A program made the position numbers and the translations under genes. The notes under the pieces were generated by a model. That model was given only the letters and a program-made list of their open reading frames with translations, was not told the DNA's origin and did no database searches. A DNA stretch of 9,015 nucleotides from DASWVC01 sp036401335 (GTDB lineage: Bacteria > Verrucomicrobiota > Verrucomicrobiia > Chthoniobacterales > JAFAMB01), in the NCBI GenBank assembly GCA_036401335.1, contig DASWVC010000180.1:1-9015 (forward strand). Direction: 5' to 3'. This document shows, piece by piece, positions 1 to 7,319 of the stretch. Every line of letters starts with the position of its first letter. The first letter of the stretch is position 1.

Positions 1-1490
1 TCCGAAAAGAGGCCTTTCCAGCCCGCGACCTCAAAGCAGGTAATACTTGCCGTTCGTTCGTGGTCCAACAAGTTTGCGAGGGTGCCCACGGTCCAGGCGG
101 CCGCTATCAGTTCACGTTGGCGCGGGTCCACGGCGAAGGGCGATTCGCCGGCGGCACTGGGTTCCCCATTTGCCTCTGTTGCATTCGGGTTGAACCGCGG
201 CCGCAACGTGACCGGGCCGACGTGGATGCGGCCCGTGGTGAAGGCGGCTGCGCTCCGGAGCGTGTCAGGCTGGGCCTCCAGGGTCTCCATCAGGCTAAGG
301 TCGTCGAAGGCATGGACCTGCGGATTGAATGAGTAGACCACATCGGGATGACCCAAGGGCTGTTCCCGGTTGAGTTCCGTAAAGTAAAAATCCGTGCCGA
401 TCGCCACCGGGATTCGCGGCAGAAGTTGGTGGGCCAGTTCTTCCCAGTGCGCCGAGGTCGATTTTTCCCTTTGGTGAAATACAAGGCAAAGCGCGACGTG
501 TGCCGGGTCGAGGAAGGGCCGCAATGCGGCGAGTTCGGCTTTGGCGGCATCCGACAAGTGCAGGGCGCAGTGAAGCCTGGTGTCAGCGCGGTGAGCGATG
601 TCAAGGGCGCGGGTGAGGACCTCGGTCCAGCCGGGCGCGGTGAGGAAAAGCTCCACACGGAGATGGCCGGGCCGAAGGGCCACTAATCGTTCAATGGCCC
701 AGGCGGATTCCATGCCGTCGGCACCAAGCTGGAAACCGATGCTGGGAAGTGGTTGCAACGCCCCATGGGGATCCACCGTGATTTCTTCGGGCGGCAATGC
801 CGTCTCCAGGGCAGGCTGCGGCGTTGCGATCCTAAGTTGCACCTCCTGGGCAATTTTCTGTCCGGGTTCAACTGGCACTGGGAACGGCAGGGCCAACGGC
901 GTGCAATAGGTCTTGAAGGAAGCGTCGGTCCAGTTCCGCTGGTCTTCCATTTCAAAGGTGTCGCCTTGGAAGCTCAGTTCTGCTTTGACGGCGGGTCCCG
1001 GTTCCCAGGCAAAGCGCTTCAAGTCCAAAAACGGCTGGTGGGGCGAGATTGCTTGCGGAAAGGTTCCTTCGTGCCAAGCGCCGTCGGCGGTTTGGTAACG
1101 CACCGGTCTGCCGGTGCATTCCCGGATGGGGTGCAAAATACAGAAACCGATCCGGTTCCGCCGGAACCCGGACTTTGCTTCCCCGTTAAACGTAAAGGAA
1201 AGTTGCCCGCCTTCACCTTGCAGCGTGCTTTCCCAGTCGAAAGCCACTGCTCCTTGCCGGCAACGGGCCGTGAAGCGCAATTCAAAACCACGGACATCAC
1301 GGCGCAGGGAAGTGATTTCGATGGCAGGCAGAACGGTGTCCCAATTATGGTCGCGCACGGCAGCGTAGATGGCGCGCACCACCTCGATATGGCCGTGCCG
1401 TATGCGACGCACGAAGCCGGTGGCGGGTTCAAAAAAGCACCTGTAAACGTCGGTGGCCAATTCCAGGCGTGGGTGGGGGGCGGCAAGCAT
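1..1490 (-). CDS. apnL: D-apionate lactonase, 3' end beyond window
   Basis: An open frame without a stop runs from an ATG at 1490 to the left edge, giving 496 codons with the C-terminus missing. An in-frame TGA lies two codons upstream of the ATG, so this is the first usable start; there is no clear Shine-Dalgarno. I recognise the product as the D-apionate lactonase family, which hydrolyses D-apionolactone to D-apionate in the oxidative D-apiose pathway in the cytoplasm. Family-like blocks are FRRNRIGFCILHP at about 109-121, MEDQRNWTDASFKTY at 181-195, a TIM-barrel-like stretch with VAIGTDFYFTELNR near 362-375, FNPQVHAFDDLSLMETLE from 388, and VGPVTLRPRFNPNAT at 424-438. No signal peptide is seen. 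It is the last visible gene of the minus-strand operon, 59 bases after the TIM-barrel gene. The family assignment rests on recalled motif similarity, not a search; the catalytic residues are not known to me. Confidence 0.87.
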   Translation of the reverse strand, partial: MLAAPHPRLELATDVYRCFFEPATGFVRRIRHGHIEVVRAIYAAVRDHNWDTVLPAIEITSLRRDVRGFELRFTARCRQGAVAFDWESTLQGEGGQLSFTFNGEAKSGFRRNRIGFCILHPIRECTGRPVRYQTADGAWHEGTFPQAISPHQPFLDLKRFAWEPGPAVKAELSFQGDTFEMEDQRNWTDASFKTYCTPLALPFPVPVEPGQKIAQEVQLRIATPQPALETALPPEEITVDPHGALQPLPSIGFQLGADGMESAWAIERLVALRPGHLRVELFLTAPGWTEVLTRALDIAHRADTRLHCALHLSDAAKAELAALRPFLDPAHVALCLVFHQREKSTSAHWEELAHQLLPRIPVAIGTDFYFTELNREQPLGHPDVVYSFNPQVHAFDDLSLMETLEAQPDTLRSAAAFTTGRIHVGPVTLRPRFNPNATEANGEPSAAGESPFAVDPRQRELIAAAWTVGTLANLLDHERTASITCFEVAGWKGLFS

Positions 1491-1549
1491 AGGTCAAAGC
1501 GGGTAGAAATACCGGTGAAAGCTTGTCGCGACGGCCAGGGTGCTTGTCC

Positions 1550-2485
1550 CTAACCACCACCCGGCCAGCGGCCCGTTCCCGTGACGGGTGGTTGAGGATT
1601 ACAAGGTGCAAACCAGGGTAGTTTCGACAGGTAATCGATGCTCGCCCGAGCCCAGGTTTCTTCAAGTGCCAACGTTTGTTCCAACGAGCCGGTGAACGGC
1701 GTCCAAAGCTCAATGGTGGCGTTCAACACCCGGTCTGTTTTTGCTGCCCGGGAGAAAATTTCCTCAAACGGCAACCGCCCTTGCCCAGCCGGCCGGCCGT
1801 AGAAAGCAAATCCCATCAAGTACGGCAGACGTTCAACGCTGATGTCTTTCACGTGCACATTGATGGTGAGCGGCGCCAGCGCATCCAGAATGGCGTCTTT
1901 GCTCTCAAGCGCGCCCAAGGAATTGGAAACGTCCAGGCAAACGCCGAGGTTGGGGTGGTTGATACGGCGGATCAGGCCAGCCAATTCCGCGACCGGGTAC
2001 GTCTCGTAATTCTCCATGCCGATCGCAATGCCGGCCTGGGCGAATTGGGGGAGGACTTCTCGAAGGTTCGCCTCCACTTCCGTAAGGGGTGGGGCGGAGC
2101 CGGGCCAACCCGCCATCGTTCGGACCAATTTGGCTTCCAGAAACCGGGCAATCTCAAGGTAACGAAGCAGGTGCGCCGGGTTAACCCCGCGGGTCCCGAC
2201 TTCCAACGCAATGCCGCATTCGCGGGCAGTACCCTTCAGTTCGTGAAGTTCTTCCGGGGAAAGCTGGTCCAAAGGCAGGTTGTCGACGAGTTGCGCCGTG
2301 TGCGCTCCCAGGTCACGTGCTTTCCGCACTAACCCGGCCGCGGTCAGGGGCTTTGGCGGTTGATGCTCCCGGACGGTGCCGATCGCCCAGGGAAACGTCC
2401 AGGAACCAACCCCGATGCTGCCCAACCTGGCAGGGTTCGCCAGTGGCGCTGATCCAACCGACTGAAAATTTGAACCGTTGTCCAT
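1550..2485 (-). CDS. oiaC: Xylose-isomerase-like TIM-barrel enzyme, probable 3-oxo-isoapionate decarboxylase
   Basis: This 311-residue protein starts at ATG 2485, 15 bases after the permease stop, without a Shine-Dalgarno. It belongs to the sugar phosphate isomerase/epimerase (AP endonuclease 2-like) TIM-barrel superfamily. Likely metal ligands sit at the usual strand ends: E158 (IGMENYETYP), D185 (GVCLDVSNSLG), H211 (INVHVKDIS) and E259 (ATIELWTP). GVGSWTFPWAIG at 25-36 forms the first strand and LEVGTRG lies at 94-100. The superfamily fold alone does not give a substrate. The next gene is a D-apionate lactonase, so the best fit is OiaC, which decarboxylates 3-oxo-isoapionate to L-erythrulose. 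An alternative is another apiose-pathway isomerase of the same fold, such as D-apiose isomerase. The last 15 or so residues (Pro/Gly rich, ending GRWPGGG) look like an unconserved tail. The fold is near certain; the specific role is inferred. Confidence 0.6.
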   Translation of the reverse strand: MDNGSNFQSVGSAPLANPARLGSIGVGSWTFPWAIGTVREHQPPKPLTAAGLVRKARDLGAHTAQLVDNLPLDQLSPEELHELKGTARECGIALEVGTRGVNPAHLLRYLEIARFLEAKLVRTMAGWPGSAPPLTEVEANLREVLPQFAQAGIAIGMENYETYPVAELAGLIRRINHPNLGVCLDVSNSLGALESKDAILDALAPLTINVHVKDISVERLPYLMGFAFYGRPAGQGRLPFEEIFSRAAKTDRVLNATIELWTPFTGSLEQTLALEETWARASIDYLSKLPWFAPCNPQPPVTGTGRWPGGG

Positions 2486-2500
2486 GCGTTGATGAAAAAG

Positions 2501-3448
2501 TTAGGCCTTTTTTGCCGTTGGCGTTTGAACGGTCGCCACTGCGAGCACGAGAAGGATGAGCATGCCTTCAACGATGTCCTGGAAGCCGCCGGCCACGCGC
2601 AGCACCTGCATCGTCGTGACGATCATCACGAGAAAGATCGAACCCAGCAGCGTGCCAAACGCATTTCCTCTACCGCCGAGAATTGAGGACCCTCCGACAA
2701 CCACAGCCCCAACCGATTGCAGCAGAAACGGCGTCCCCATCTCCAGGAAAGCCCCGCTTACCCGGCCCGACAACAAAACGCCGCCGAGCGCAGCCAGCAA
2801 GCCGCTGAGCACGTAAGCAATGGCGGTCGTCACCTCGACCCGGACCCCGGCAAAGTGGGCGGCTCGCCGGTTCTGACCGACTGCCGAAAGGTTACGCCCG
2901 TAGACGCTGGCGTGGAGAAGGAATGAAGTTGCCCACGTCAACACCGCGGCAACGAGAAGAATGAGCGGGACCCCGGACACGCGCCCGCTGGCAACGTATG
3001 CCAGCAGCGGGCTCACGGCGTAGGTCTTGAATCCCCGGTTGAAGACCAGGGTCGCCGTGGTCAGGATATAGCCCACCGCCAGCGTGGCAATGATGGGAGG
3101 GATCCGCAGCCGGTTGACGATGAGGGCATTTGCGAAGCCGACGCCGGCCCCCAGGGCGGCAACCGCCAGCAAACCAAGCAGCAGTCGCGCGTCCTGGCCT
3201 CCGGTGACGCTGGTGGCGATGAATGCAGACAGGGTAATGACGCTGGGAATCGAAAGGTCCACGGCTCCGTTGCCGGTGGTCACCACGAGCATCTGGCCGA
3301 TTGCCACAATTGAAAGGAGGGCCGCCGAAGCCATGATGCCGCTGAGGTTGCCGAGGTTAACCTGGTGCGTGCCGATGCTCAGCAGACCCCAAAGGGCCAA
3401 GACGCCCAGGAGCGCCCAAATCCATGGTTGCGAGAAAAGTTTTCTCAT
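2501..3448 (-). CDS. Sugar ABC transporter permease (ribose/xylose type)
   Basis: A 315-residue, very hydrophobic inner-membrane protein of the RbsC/XylH-like permease family (BPD_transp_2). Visible family motifs are GAVDLSIPSVITLS in the N-terminal third, AVGQNRRAAHFAGV (the cytoplasmic coupling loop, normally like A-x-G-x-N-x-x-A-A-x-x-x-G) and VVVGGSSILGGRG in the C-terminal third. The length is normal for the family. The ATG at 3448 overlaps the TGA of the upstream ATPase-permease gene by four bases (ATGA), so translation is probably coupled; there is no separate Shine-Dalgarno. Because the upstream gene already carries one permease domain, this protein probably supplies the other half of a heterodimeric channel. 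The substrate cannot be read from the permease; apiose or a derived sugar acid is inferred from the neighbours. Confidence 0.93.
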   Translation of the reverse strand: MRKLFSQPWIWALLGVLALWGLLSIGTHQVNLGNLSGIMASAALLSIVAIGQMLVVTTGNGAVDLSIPSVITLSAFIATSVTGGQDARLLLGLLAVAALGAGVGFANALIVNRLRIPPIIATLAVGYILTTATLVFNRGFKTYAVSPLLAYVASGRVSGVPLILLVAAVLTWATSFLLHASVYGRNLSAVGQNRRAAHFAGVRVEVTTAIAYVLSGLLAALGGVLLSGRVSGAFLEMGTPFLLQSVGAVVVGGSSILGGRGNAFGTLLGSIFLVMIVTTMQVLRVAGGFQDIVEGMLILLVLAVATVQTPTAKKA

Positions 3449-5877
3449 CGCGCGCGGGCCCAGACGGTTCGCAAAACCACAATGCCGATCAGGATAAAAC
3501 CCTGAACCGCTGCAATGTTATCCGAACTAAGCCGCATAAAGCCCAACAAGGTGCCCAGAAGGGAGAGGGTCACCGCGGCAAAAACGACGCCCACCGGTTC
3601 GACCCGGCCGCCGACCAAGTCGCAGCCTCCCATCACCACGGCCGCGACGCTGAGCAAAGTGTAAGAACTGGCTGCGTTAATGTCGGAGGCGGTATTCACC
3701 CCGGTAAGGCAGAGGCCGGCGGCCAACCCAAAAATGGCGCTTAACAGGTAGGTGATCACGTGGGAACGCACCGGCGGCCACCCAAGCTGACGCATGGCCG
3801 TTTCGTTGTTGCCAAACCCGCGCAGCACGATGCCGAGCCGTGAACGGGTTACCAAGACGGCCGCCAACGCCGCGATGAGCAGAATCCAGATGGGCGGCGG
3901 CACCCACGGGATGGGCATGTTGAAAGCCGCCGTGAGCCATTCCGGAGAACTTCCGCCAGGGGCAGGCTGCAACACGTACCCGAGTCCGGTCCAGACAAAC
4001 GCGCTCCCCAACGTGGCCACGAGGGCGGGAATCTTGCGAACGTAGATCACCCACCCGAGCAAGCCGTACGCGACAAGCCCGGCCGCCAAAGCCGCGGTCC
4101 CGAGAAAGGGTTTGTCCACCAGTAACGTGGCGCTGATCACGTTGATCAAGCCCGCAAAGGCGCCGATCCCAAGGTCAATTTCACTTCGGGCGACGACAAA
4201 CATCTGCCCGAACGAAACCAGCACGAGTGGCACTGCGGTGCTCAGCAGGAGTCCTAAACCGAATGGCGAAAGCGCGCGCGGGTTGAAAAGGCCGATCGCT
4301 GCCAGCACGATGGTCAAGGCGGCCAGTGGCACCAACCACCCCGGCATCGCCCTTCGCGCCGCTGGCTGCGGTTCCCCGACCTCGGCCCGGGTTTCCGATG
4401 ACCCGAAAAAGGCCGAGGTAAGGCTTTCCCGGGTGGCTTCCGGCCCGGAGATCTCGGCCGCAATTTTGCCCCGCCGAAGCACCAGGACACGTGAGCATTC
4501 CAGAAATTCCGCGTCTTCTGAACTGTACCACACGATCAGCTTGCCGCTCCGGGCGACGTCACGCAGCACCTGGTAAAATTCCCGTTTTACCCCGATGTCA
4601 ACGCCGCGCGTGGGATCGTTCAATAAGACAACGTCGGCTTGGTCGATCAGGGCCCTGCTCATCAAGGCTTTCTGCTGGTTGCCGCCGCTGAGCTGGAGGA
4701 TCGGGCGTTCCATCGCGGAAGCAGTGAAGCTGAAACGTTCCCGCCAGGGGGCCGTCCACTCCTTTTCGACCGACGTCGATACCGCCTGCAAAATGCTGCG
4801 CCGCGCGTTGCGCGCGATCGTCATGTTCTGCATGGTCGTCCAGAGCGGGAAAACGCCCTCTTTCCGGCGGTCGCCCGTCACGTAGGCGACCTGAGCCCTT
4901 CGAGTGACCTTGGCCTGGGGTCGCGCCGAAGCCCCATGCATGTCGAGGAGAAGCGGTTGTTGGCCGCTGCCTTCGAGGCCGGCCAGCCCAACGATTTCTC
5001 CACGAAACAGTTTGACCGCGCCAAGCTCCGGCTTTTCGCGCCAACGCCCCGCCACCTCCACGAGCGCCGCTTCTCGCGACGCGCCGGGAGGCGAATCGCC
5101 TGCCGAAAGGCCAATCACCGGCCCAGTTTTCTCAATGCCCGGGGCTCTGGCCGACAGCAGGATGACCAATTTTTCATGGTCCGTCTCCGCCCGGGGTCCA
5201 CTCCACACCAGGCGGCCGTCGCGCATCACCAGAAAATCGTCTGCCAGATCGAGGATCTCACCAAGTTTATGCCCGATGAAAACCACGGATAATCCGGCCT
5301 GGGCGCGGTGCCGAAGGTATTCCAACAGCTGATGGGACCGGGCGGCATCAAGGGATGAGGTTGGTTCATCCAATATAAGCAGCTTGAGCTTGGGATCTGC
5401 AGCCGCGCGGGCAATCTCAACCATTTGCTGCTGTGCCAAGGTCAAAGCGCCGATGTTTGATGAACCCCGGACGCGGTTCCCCGGGAAGACCGTTTCAAGG
5501 GTTTCTTCGACAAGGCGGCTGGCCTTCCGACGCCATGAACCCACCGCCAAATGCGCGCTTAACTCCAAAAACAGGTTTTCCGCGGCATTCAGGTTTGTGC
5601 AGACCGAAAGTTCCTGGTGGACGACCCGGATGCCAAGGTTTTTCGCTTTCCGGACCGAGTACCCGGCGTCGGCAATCGGGTGCGAATCGAAGGTCAACGT
5701 GCCTTCGTCCGGATGGGTGGTCCCGCTCCACAGGCGCGTCAAGGTGCTCTTACCCGCCCCATTTCCGCCAAGCAATGCCGTGATGGCGCCGCGCCGGATC
5801 GCAAACGACACCGAGTTAACCGCTACGGTCGGCCCGTAGGCTTTAGTGAGGTTTTCGCCGACAACCAAAGGGTCCAT
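3445..5877 (-). CDS. Sugar ABC transporter ATPase fused to permease domain
   Basis: This 810-residue protein joins a tandem-cassette sugar ATPase of RbsA/XylG type (about 1-495) to a complete RbsC-type permease (about 511-810). Cassette 1 has Walker A GGNGAGKST (37-45), Q-loop Q88, signature LTLAQQQMVEIARA (145-158), Walker B LLILDEPTSSLD (166-177) and H203. Cassette 2 has the loosened Walker A usual for the family (GLEGSGQQ, 300-307), signature LSGGNQQK (396-403) and an altered Walker B, LLNDPTRGVD (418-427). The permease half shows SEIDLGIGAFAGL (565-577), GFGNNETAMRQLG and VVMGGCDLVGG. The two parts are joined by a Glu/Pro/Ala/Arg-rich linker at about 494-510, without a stop or frameshift. 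I chose ATG 5877, where homology begins. An upstream TTG at 5979 would add 34 residues of no recognisable character and overlap the binding-protein gene. Most homologues are separate proteins of about 500 and 320 residues, so the fusion is notable. Confidence 0.93.
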   Translation of the reverse strand: MDPLVVGENLTKAYGPTVAVNSVSFAIRRGAITALLGGNGAGKSTLTRLWSGTTHPDEGTLTFDSHPIADAGYSVRKAKNLGIRVVHQELSVCTNLNAAENLFLELSAHLAVGSWRRKASRLVEETLETVFPGNRVRGSSNIGALTLAQQQMVEIARAAADPKLKLLILDEPTSSLDAARSHQLLEYLRHRAQAGLSVVFIGHKLGEILDLADDFLVMRDGRLVWSGPRAETDHEKLVILLSARAPGIEKTGPVIGLSAGDSPPGASREAALVEVAGRWREKPELGAVKLFRGEIVGLAGLEGSGQQPLLLDMHGASARPQAKVTRRAQVAYVTGDRRKEGVFPLWTTMQNMTIARNARRSILQAVSTSVEKEWTAPWRERFSFTASAMERPILQLSGGNQQKALMSRALIDQADVVLLNDPTRGVDIGVKREFYQVLRDVARSGKLIVWYSSEDAEFLECSRVLVLRRGKIAAEISGPEATRESLTSAFFGSSETRAEVGEPQPAARRAMPGWLVPLAALTIVLAAIGLFNPRALSPFGLGLLLSTAVPLVLVSFGQMFVVARSEIDLGIGAFAGLINVISATLLVDKPFLGTAALAAGLVAYGLLGWVIYVRKIPALVATLGSAFVWTGLGYVLQPAPGGSSPEWLTAAFNMPIPWVPPPIWILLIAALAAVLVTRSRLGIVLRGFGNNETAMRQLGWPPVRSHVITYLLSAIFGLAAGLCLTGVNTASDINAASSYTLLSVAAVVMGGCDLVGGRVEPVGVVFAAVTLSLLGTLLGFMRLSSDNIAAVQGFILIGIVVLRTVWARAR

Positions 5878-5885
5878 ACACCAAG

Positions 5886-5898
5886 CGGGTTCAACCCG
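5886..5898. repeat. Short perfect palindrome before the ATPase start
   Basis: CGGGTT-C-AACCCG is a 6-base perfect inverted repeat with a one-base centre, 8 bases ahead of the ATPase-permease ATG on the transcribed minus strand. It lies in the 68-base gap after the binding-protein stop, the largest gap in the operon. As RNA the one-base loop would have to open, leaving a stem of about five pairs close to the start codon. It might tune translation or stop 3' decay of the abundant binding-protein message, but it is short enough to be chance. Confidence 0.3.
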
Positions 5899-5945
5899 GG
5901 CACTGCGATCGCGATCTTGAACGGCCTGCGCGGACGCCGTAGCCG

Positions 5946-6962
5946 TTATTTGCTTTGCAGCAGGTTCGCCTTCACCCAATCCTCCGTGTACTTCGGACTT
6001 ACTATGAACCCCGGCGGCAGGTCTGCGAACTCCGACAGATTTTCTGCGGTGACCCTGGCGGCCGCCATGCTCAATTTCTTTGGCACGTTCGCGCCGTTCA
6101 GGAGGTCAAGGGTCAACCAGAACGCGGCAGCGCCGATGCCTGGAGCCGAATTGATGGAGATGGTCTGGTATCCGCCCTCTTTTTTGGCCTGTTCAGACCA
6201 CCATTTCAGAAAATTCGAGCTCCCAGCGCCCTCGATCACGGGGACCTTTTTGCCGGACTGTTCAAAGGCTTGCACGATGCCGTAATCATCGCCGCCGCCC
6301 TGGTCCAGCACGGCATCAACCTGTGGCAAACTGGGCAGAAGGTTGCTTACCTCCGATTGGGCCACCGCTGCCGTGGCCATCCCATAGACCTCACCGACAA
6401 CTTTAACGTTCGGGTATTGTTTCAGCGTTTCCACCTGTGCTTCGTACATCAGTTGGTCAGGGGCTGAGCCTTTCACGCCACGGACGATCAACACGTTCCC
6501 TTTGCCCTTGAGCAGCGAGTCGACGATGAATTTGGTCGATTCGCTGTGCATCGCTTTGAAGTCAAAATCGAGTTTGTAACAACAATCGGTGGTAGCGATT
6601 GAATCAAACGCAACCACTTTGATGCCGGCGCCGCAGGCTTTCTGAATCACGCCGTTCAGGGCTGTGGGTGACGCCGAATTGATCGCGATGGCGTCAACCC
6701 CCCTTAGAATCAACCCGTTCATCTGGGATACTTGCTGGTTCACCGATCCATCGCCGTTCTCAATCACGTAGTCGGCGATGCGCCCCTCTTGCTTGGCTTT
6801 GTCGGCCGCTTCTTTGAACGCATCGACCATCTGTCGGCGCCAGGTGTTTCCGTAAAACGAATTCGACAGTGCAATGACCCATTTCTTCTGGGCAAACGCG
6901 TCGCGAGGGCAGCTTACTCCGATCAGGAGGGCAGCTGCCAATAGCAGGGTAGTGGGTCTCAT
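5946..6962 (-). CDS. Periplasmic sugar-binding protein of the ABC importer
   Basis: A 338-residue type I periplasmic binding protein (Peripla_BP_4, ribose/xylose-binding class). Residues 1-24 form a Sec signal peptide: basic start, hydrophobic LLLAAALLIG core and AFA before Q25. The mature protein opens with VIALSNSFYGNTWRRQM (29-45), the first strand and ligand loop of this class. The hinge/second-lobe patterns VDAIAINSASPTAL (89-102) and VDAVLDQGGGDDYG (215-228) follow the family pattern. DCC at 126-128 gives an unusual adjacent cysteine pair just after the AFDS strand. The ATG at 6962 has a good Shine-Dalgarno, and this is the first gene of the minus-strand operon, as is usual for the most highly expressed importer component. 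The protein binds the sugar in the periplasm and passes it to the two permease domains. D-apiose, apionolactone or apionate as ligand is inferred from the catabolic genes only. Confidence 0.93.
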   Translation of the reverse strand: MRPTTLLLAAALLIGVSCPRDAFAQKKWVIALSNSFYGNTWRRQMVDAFKEAADKAKQEGRIADYVIENGDGSVNQQVSQMNGLILRGVDAIAINSASPTALNGVIQKACGAGIKVVAFDSIATTDCCYKLDFDFKAMHSESTKFIVDSLLKGKGNVLIVRGVKGSAPDQLMYEAQVETLKQYPNVKVVGEVYGMATAAVAQSEVSNLLPSLPQVDAVLDQGGGDDYGIVQAFEQSGKKVPVIEGAGSSNFLKWWSEQAKKEGGYQTISINSAPGIGAAAFWLTLDLLNGANVPKKLSMAAARVTAENLSEFADLPPGFIVSPKYTEDWVKANLLQSK

Positions 6963-6973
6963 GGGGGTTGGAT

Positions 6974-6980
6974 CTCTCCT
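6974..6980 (-). promoter_or_regulatory. Shine-Dalgarno of the binding-protein gene
   Basis: On the minus strand the leader reads AAAGGAGAGATC, with AGGAGAG at 6980-6974, 11 bases before the ATG at 6962. This is the clearest ribosome binding site on that strand in the window and supports both the chosen start and high expression of the binding protein. The spacing is slightly longer than ideal. Confidence 0.7.
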
Positions 6981-7024
6981 TTGTTGGGGGGAATGCTGCG
7001 AAGGTGTCCTGCTTTTGCGGCTAA

Positions 7025-7061
7025 GTCATTCGGGCAACGACTGCACGCGTTGCCAAATGAC
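7025..7061. repeat. Compound inverted repeat in the operon leader
   Basis: Two nested perfect arms face each other. The outer arms are GTCATT (7025-7030) and AATGAC (7056-7061); the inner arms are GGCAACG (7033-7039) and CGTTGCC (7048-7054). An 8-base centre (7040-7047) separates the inner arms, with 2 unpaired bases on one side and 1 on the other between the arms. All 13 arm pairs match. The dyad lies between the likely promoter (7095-7123) and the ATG at 6962, so it should be transcribed. It could be a leader RNA hairpin or an operator. No U-tract follows on either strand, so a simple intrinsic terminator is unlikely. Confidence 0.6.
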
Positions 7062-7094
7062 AAAGGGGTTAGGAGCAACCGCGCCAGTAAAACG

Positions 7095-7123
7095 TTTATC
7101 CGTTCGGGGGTGCAGGCTGTCAA
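7095..7123 (-). promoter_or_regulatory. Sigma70-type promoter of the transport operon
   Basis: On the minus strand a perfect -35 TTGACA (7123-7118) is followed after 17 bases by GATAAA (7100-7095), four of six to TATAAT. Transcription would start near 7088 and leave a leader of about 125 bases before the binding-protein ATG. The palindrome AAACGTTT (7090-7097) overlaps the -10 element, a plausible place for a regulator. The prediction is from consensus match only; phylum-specific sigma preferences are unknown. Confidence 0.55.
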
Positions 7124-7319
7124 ATCAATAACTAACGAGACTCAAAGATTTTTCGCGGAAGGATGATTTTTGTTTTATAGGTGGCCGGCTAAAATCAGGC
7201 GAGGGCAGGCGTCGGGTTTTAAAAGGAACTGGCTGCCGGCCCGCCCCCTGCCTTCATGTGACGAGTGGTCGAGCGCCGGCCGTCCTGAACCCAAAAACGA
7301 GGGTGAACCAAGAGTTTCA

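Larger units (their letters stand above)
6963..7319. other. Divergent intergenic control region
   Basis: This 357-base gap separates the minus-strand transport operon from the plus-strand AraC gene and holds no convincing gene. Its left part is the leader of the operon, with a ribosome binding site and a compound dyad. The centre holds the operon promoter at 7095-7123. The right part (about 7124-7319) must hold the regulator promoter. The only candidates I see there are TAAAAT at 7190-7195 and TATAGG at 7176-7181, neither with a good -35. An AT-rich stretch around 7120-7180 contrasts with the GC-rich surroundings, as expected for a regulatory region. Confidence 0.75.

Noticed and set aside
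753..1553. Plus-strand open frame of 266 codons
   Set aside because: It lies antisense to the apnL frame, which shows clear family motifs. Its own translation has no recognisable domain.
1676..2332. Plus-strand open frame of 218 codons
   Set aside because: Shadow of the TIM-barrel gene; no domain or ribosome site of its own.
4340..4400. Frameshift or lost stop creating the ATPase-permease fusion
   Set aside because: The frame is continuous and both halves are intact with a plausible linker; I cannot exclude a sequencing error but see no sign of one.
4639..5292. Plus-strand open frame of 217 codons
   Set aside because: Antisense to the ATPase cassettes; Arg-rich composition typical of a shadow frame in GC-rich DNA.
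5878..5979. TTG start at 5979 giving a 34-residue N-terminal extension of the ATPase
   Set aside because: It would overlap the binding-protein gene by 34 bases and add a sequence unlike any ABC protein start; ATG 5877 lies right before the first conserved strand.
7025..7061. Intrinsic terminator
   Set aside because: There is a strong dyad but no T-tract on either side; terminator function is not supported.
7170..7319. TTG start at 7170 giving a 50-residue N-terminal extension of the AraC protein
   Set aside because: The extension is Arg/Pro-rich without domain character and would occupy the control region; ATG 7320 gives normal AraC length.
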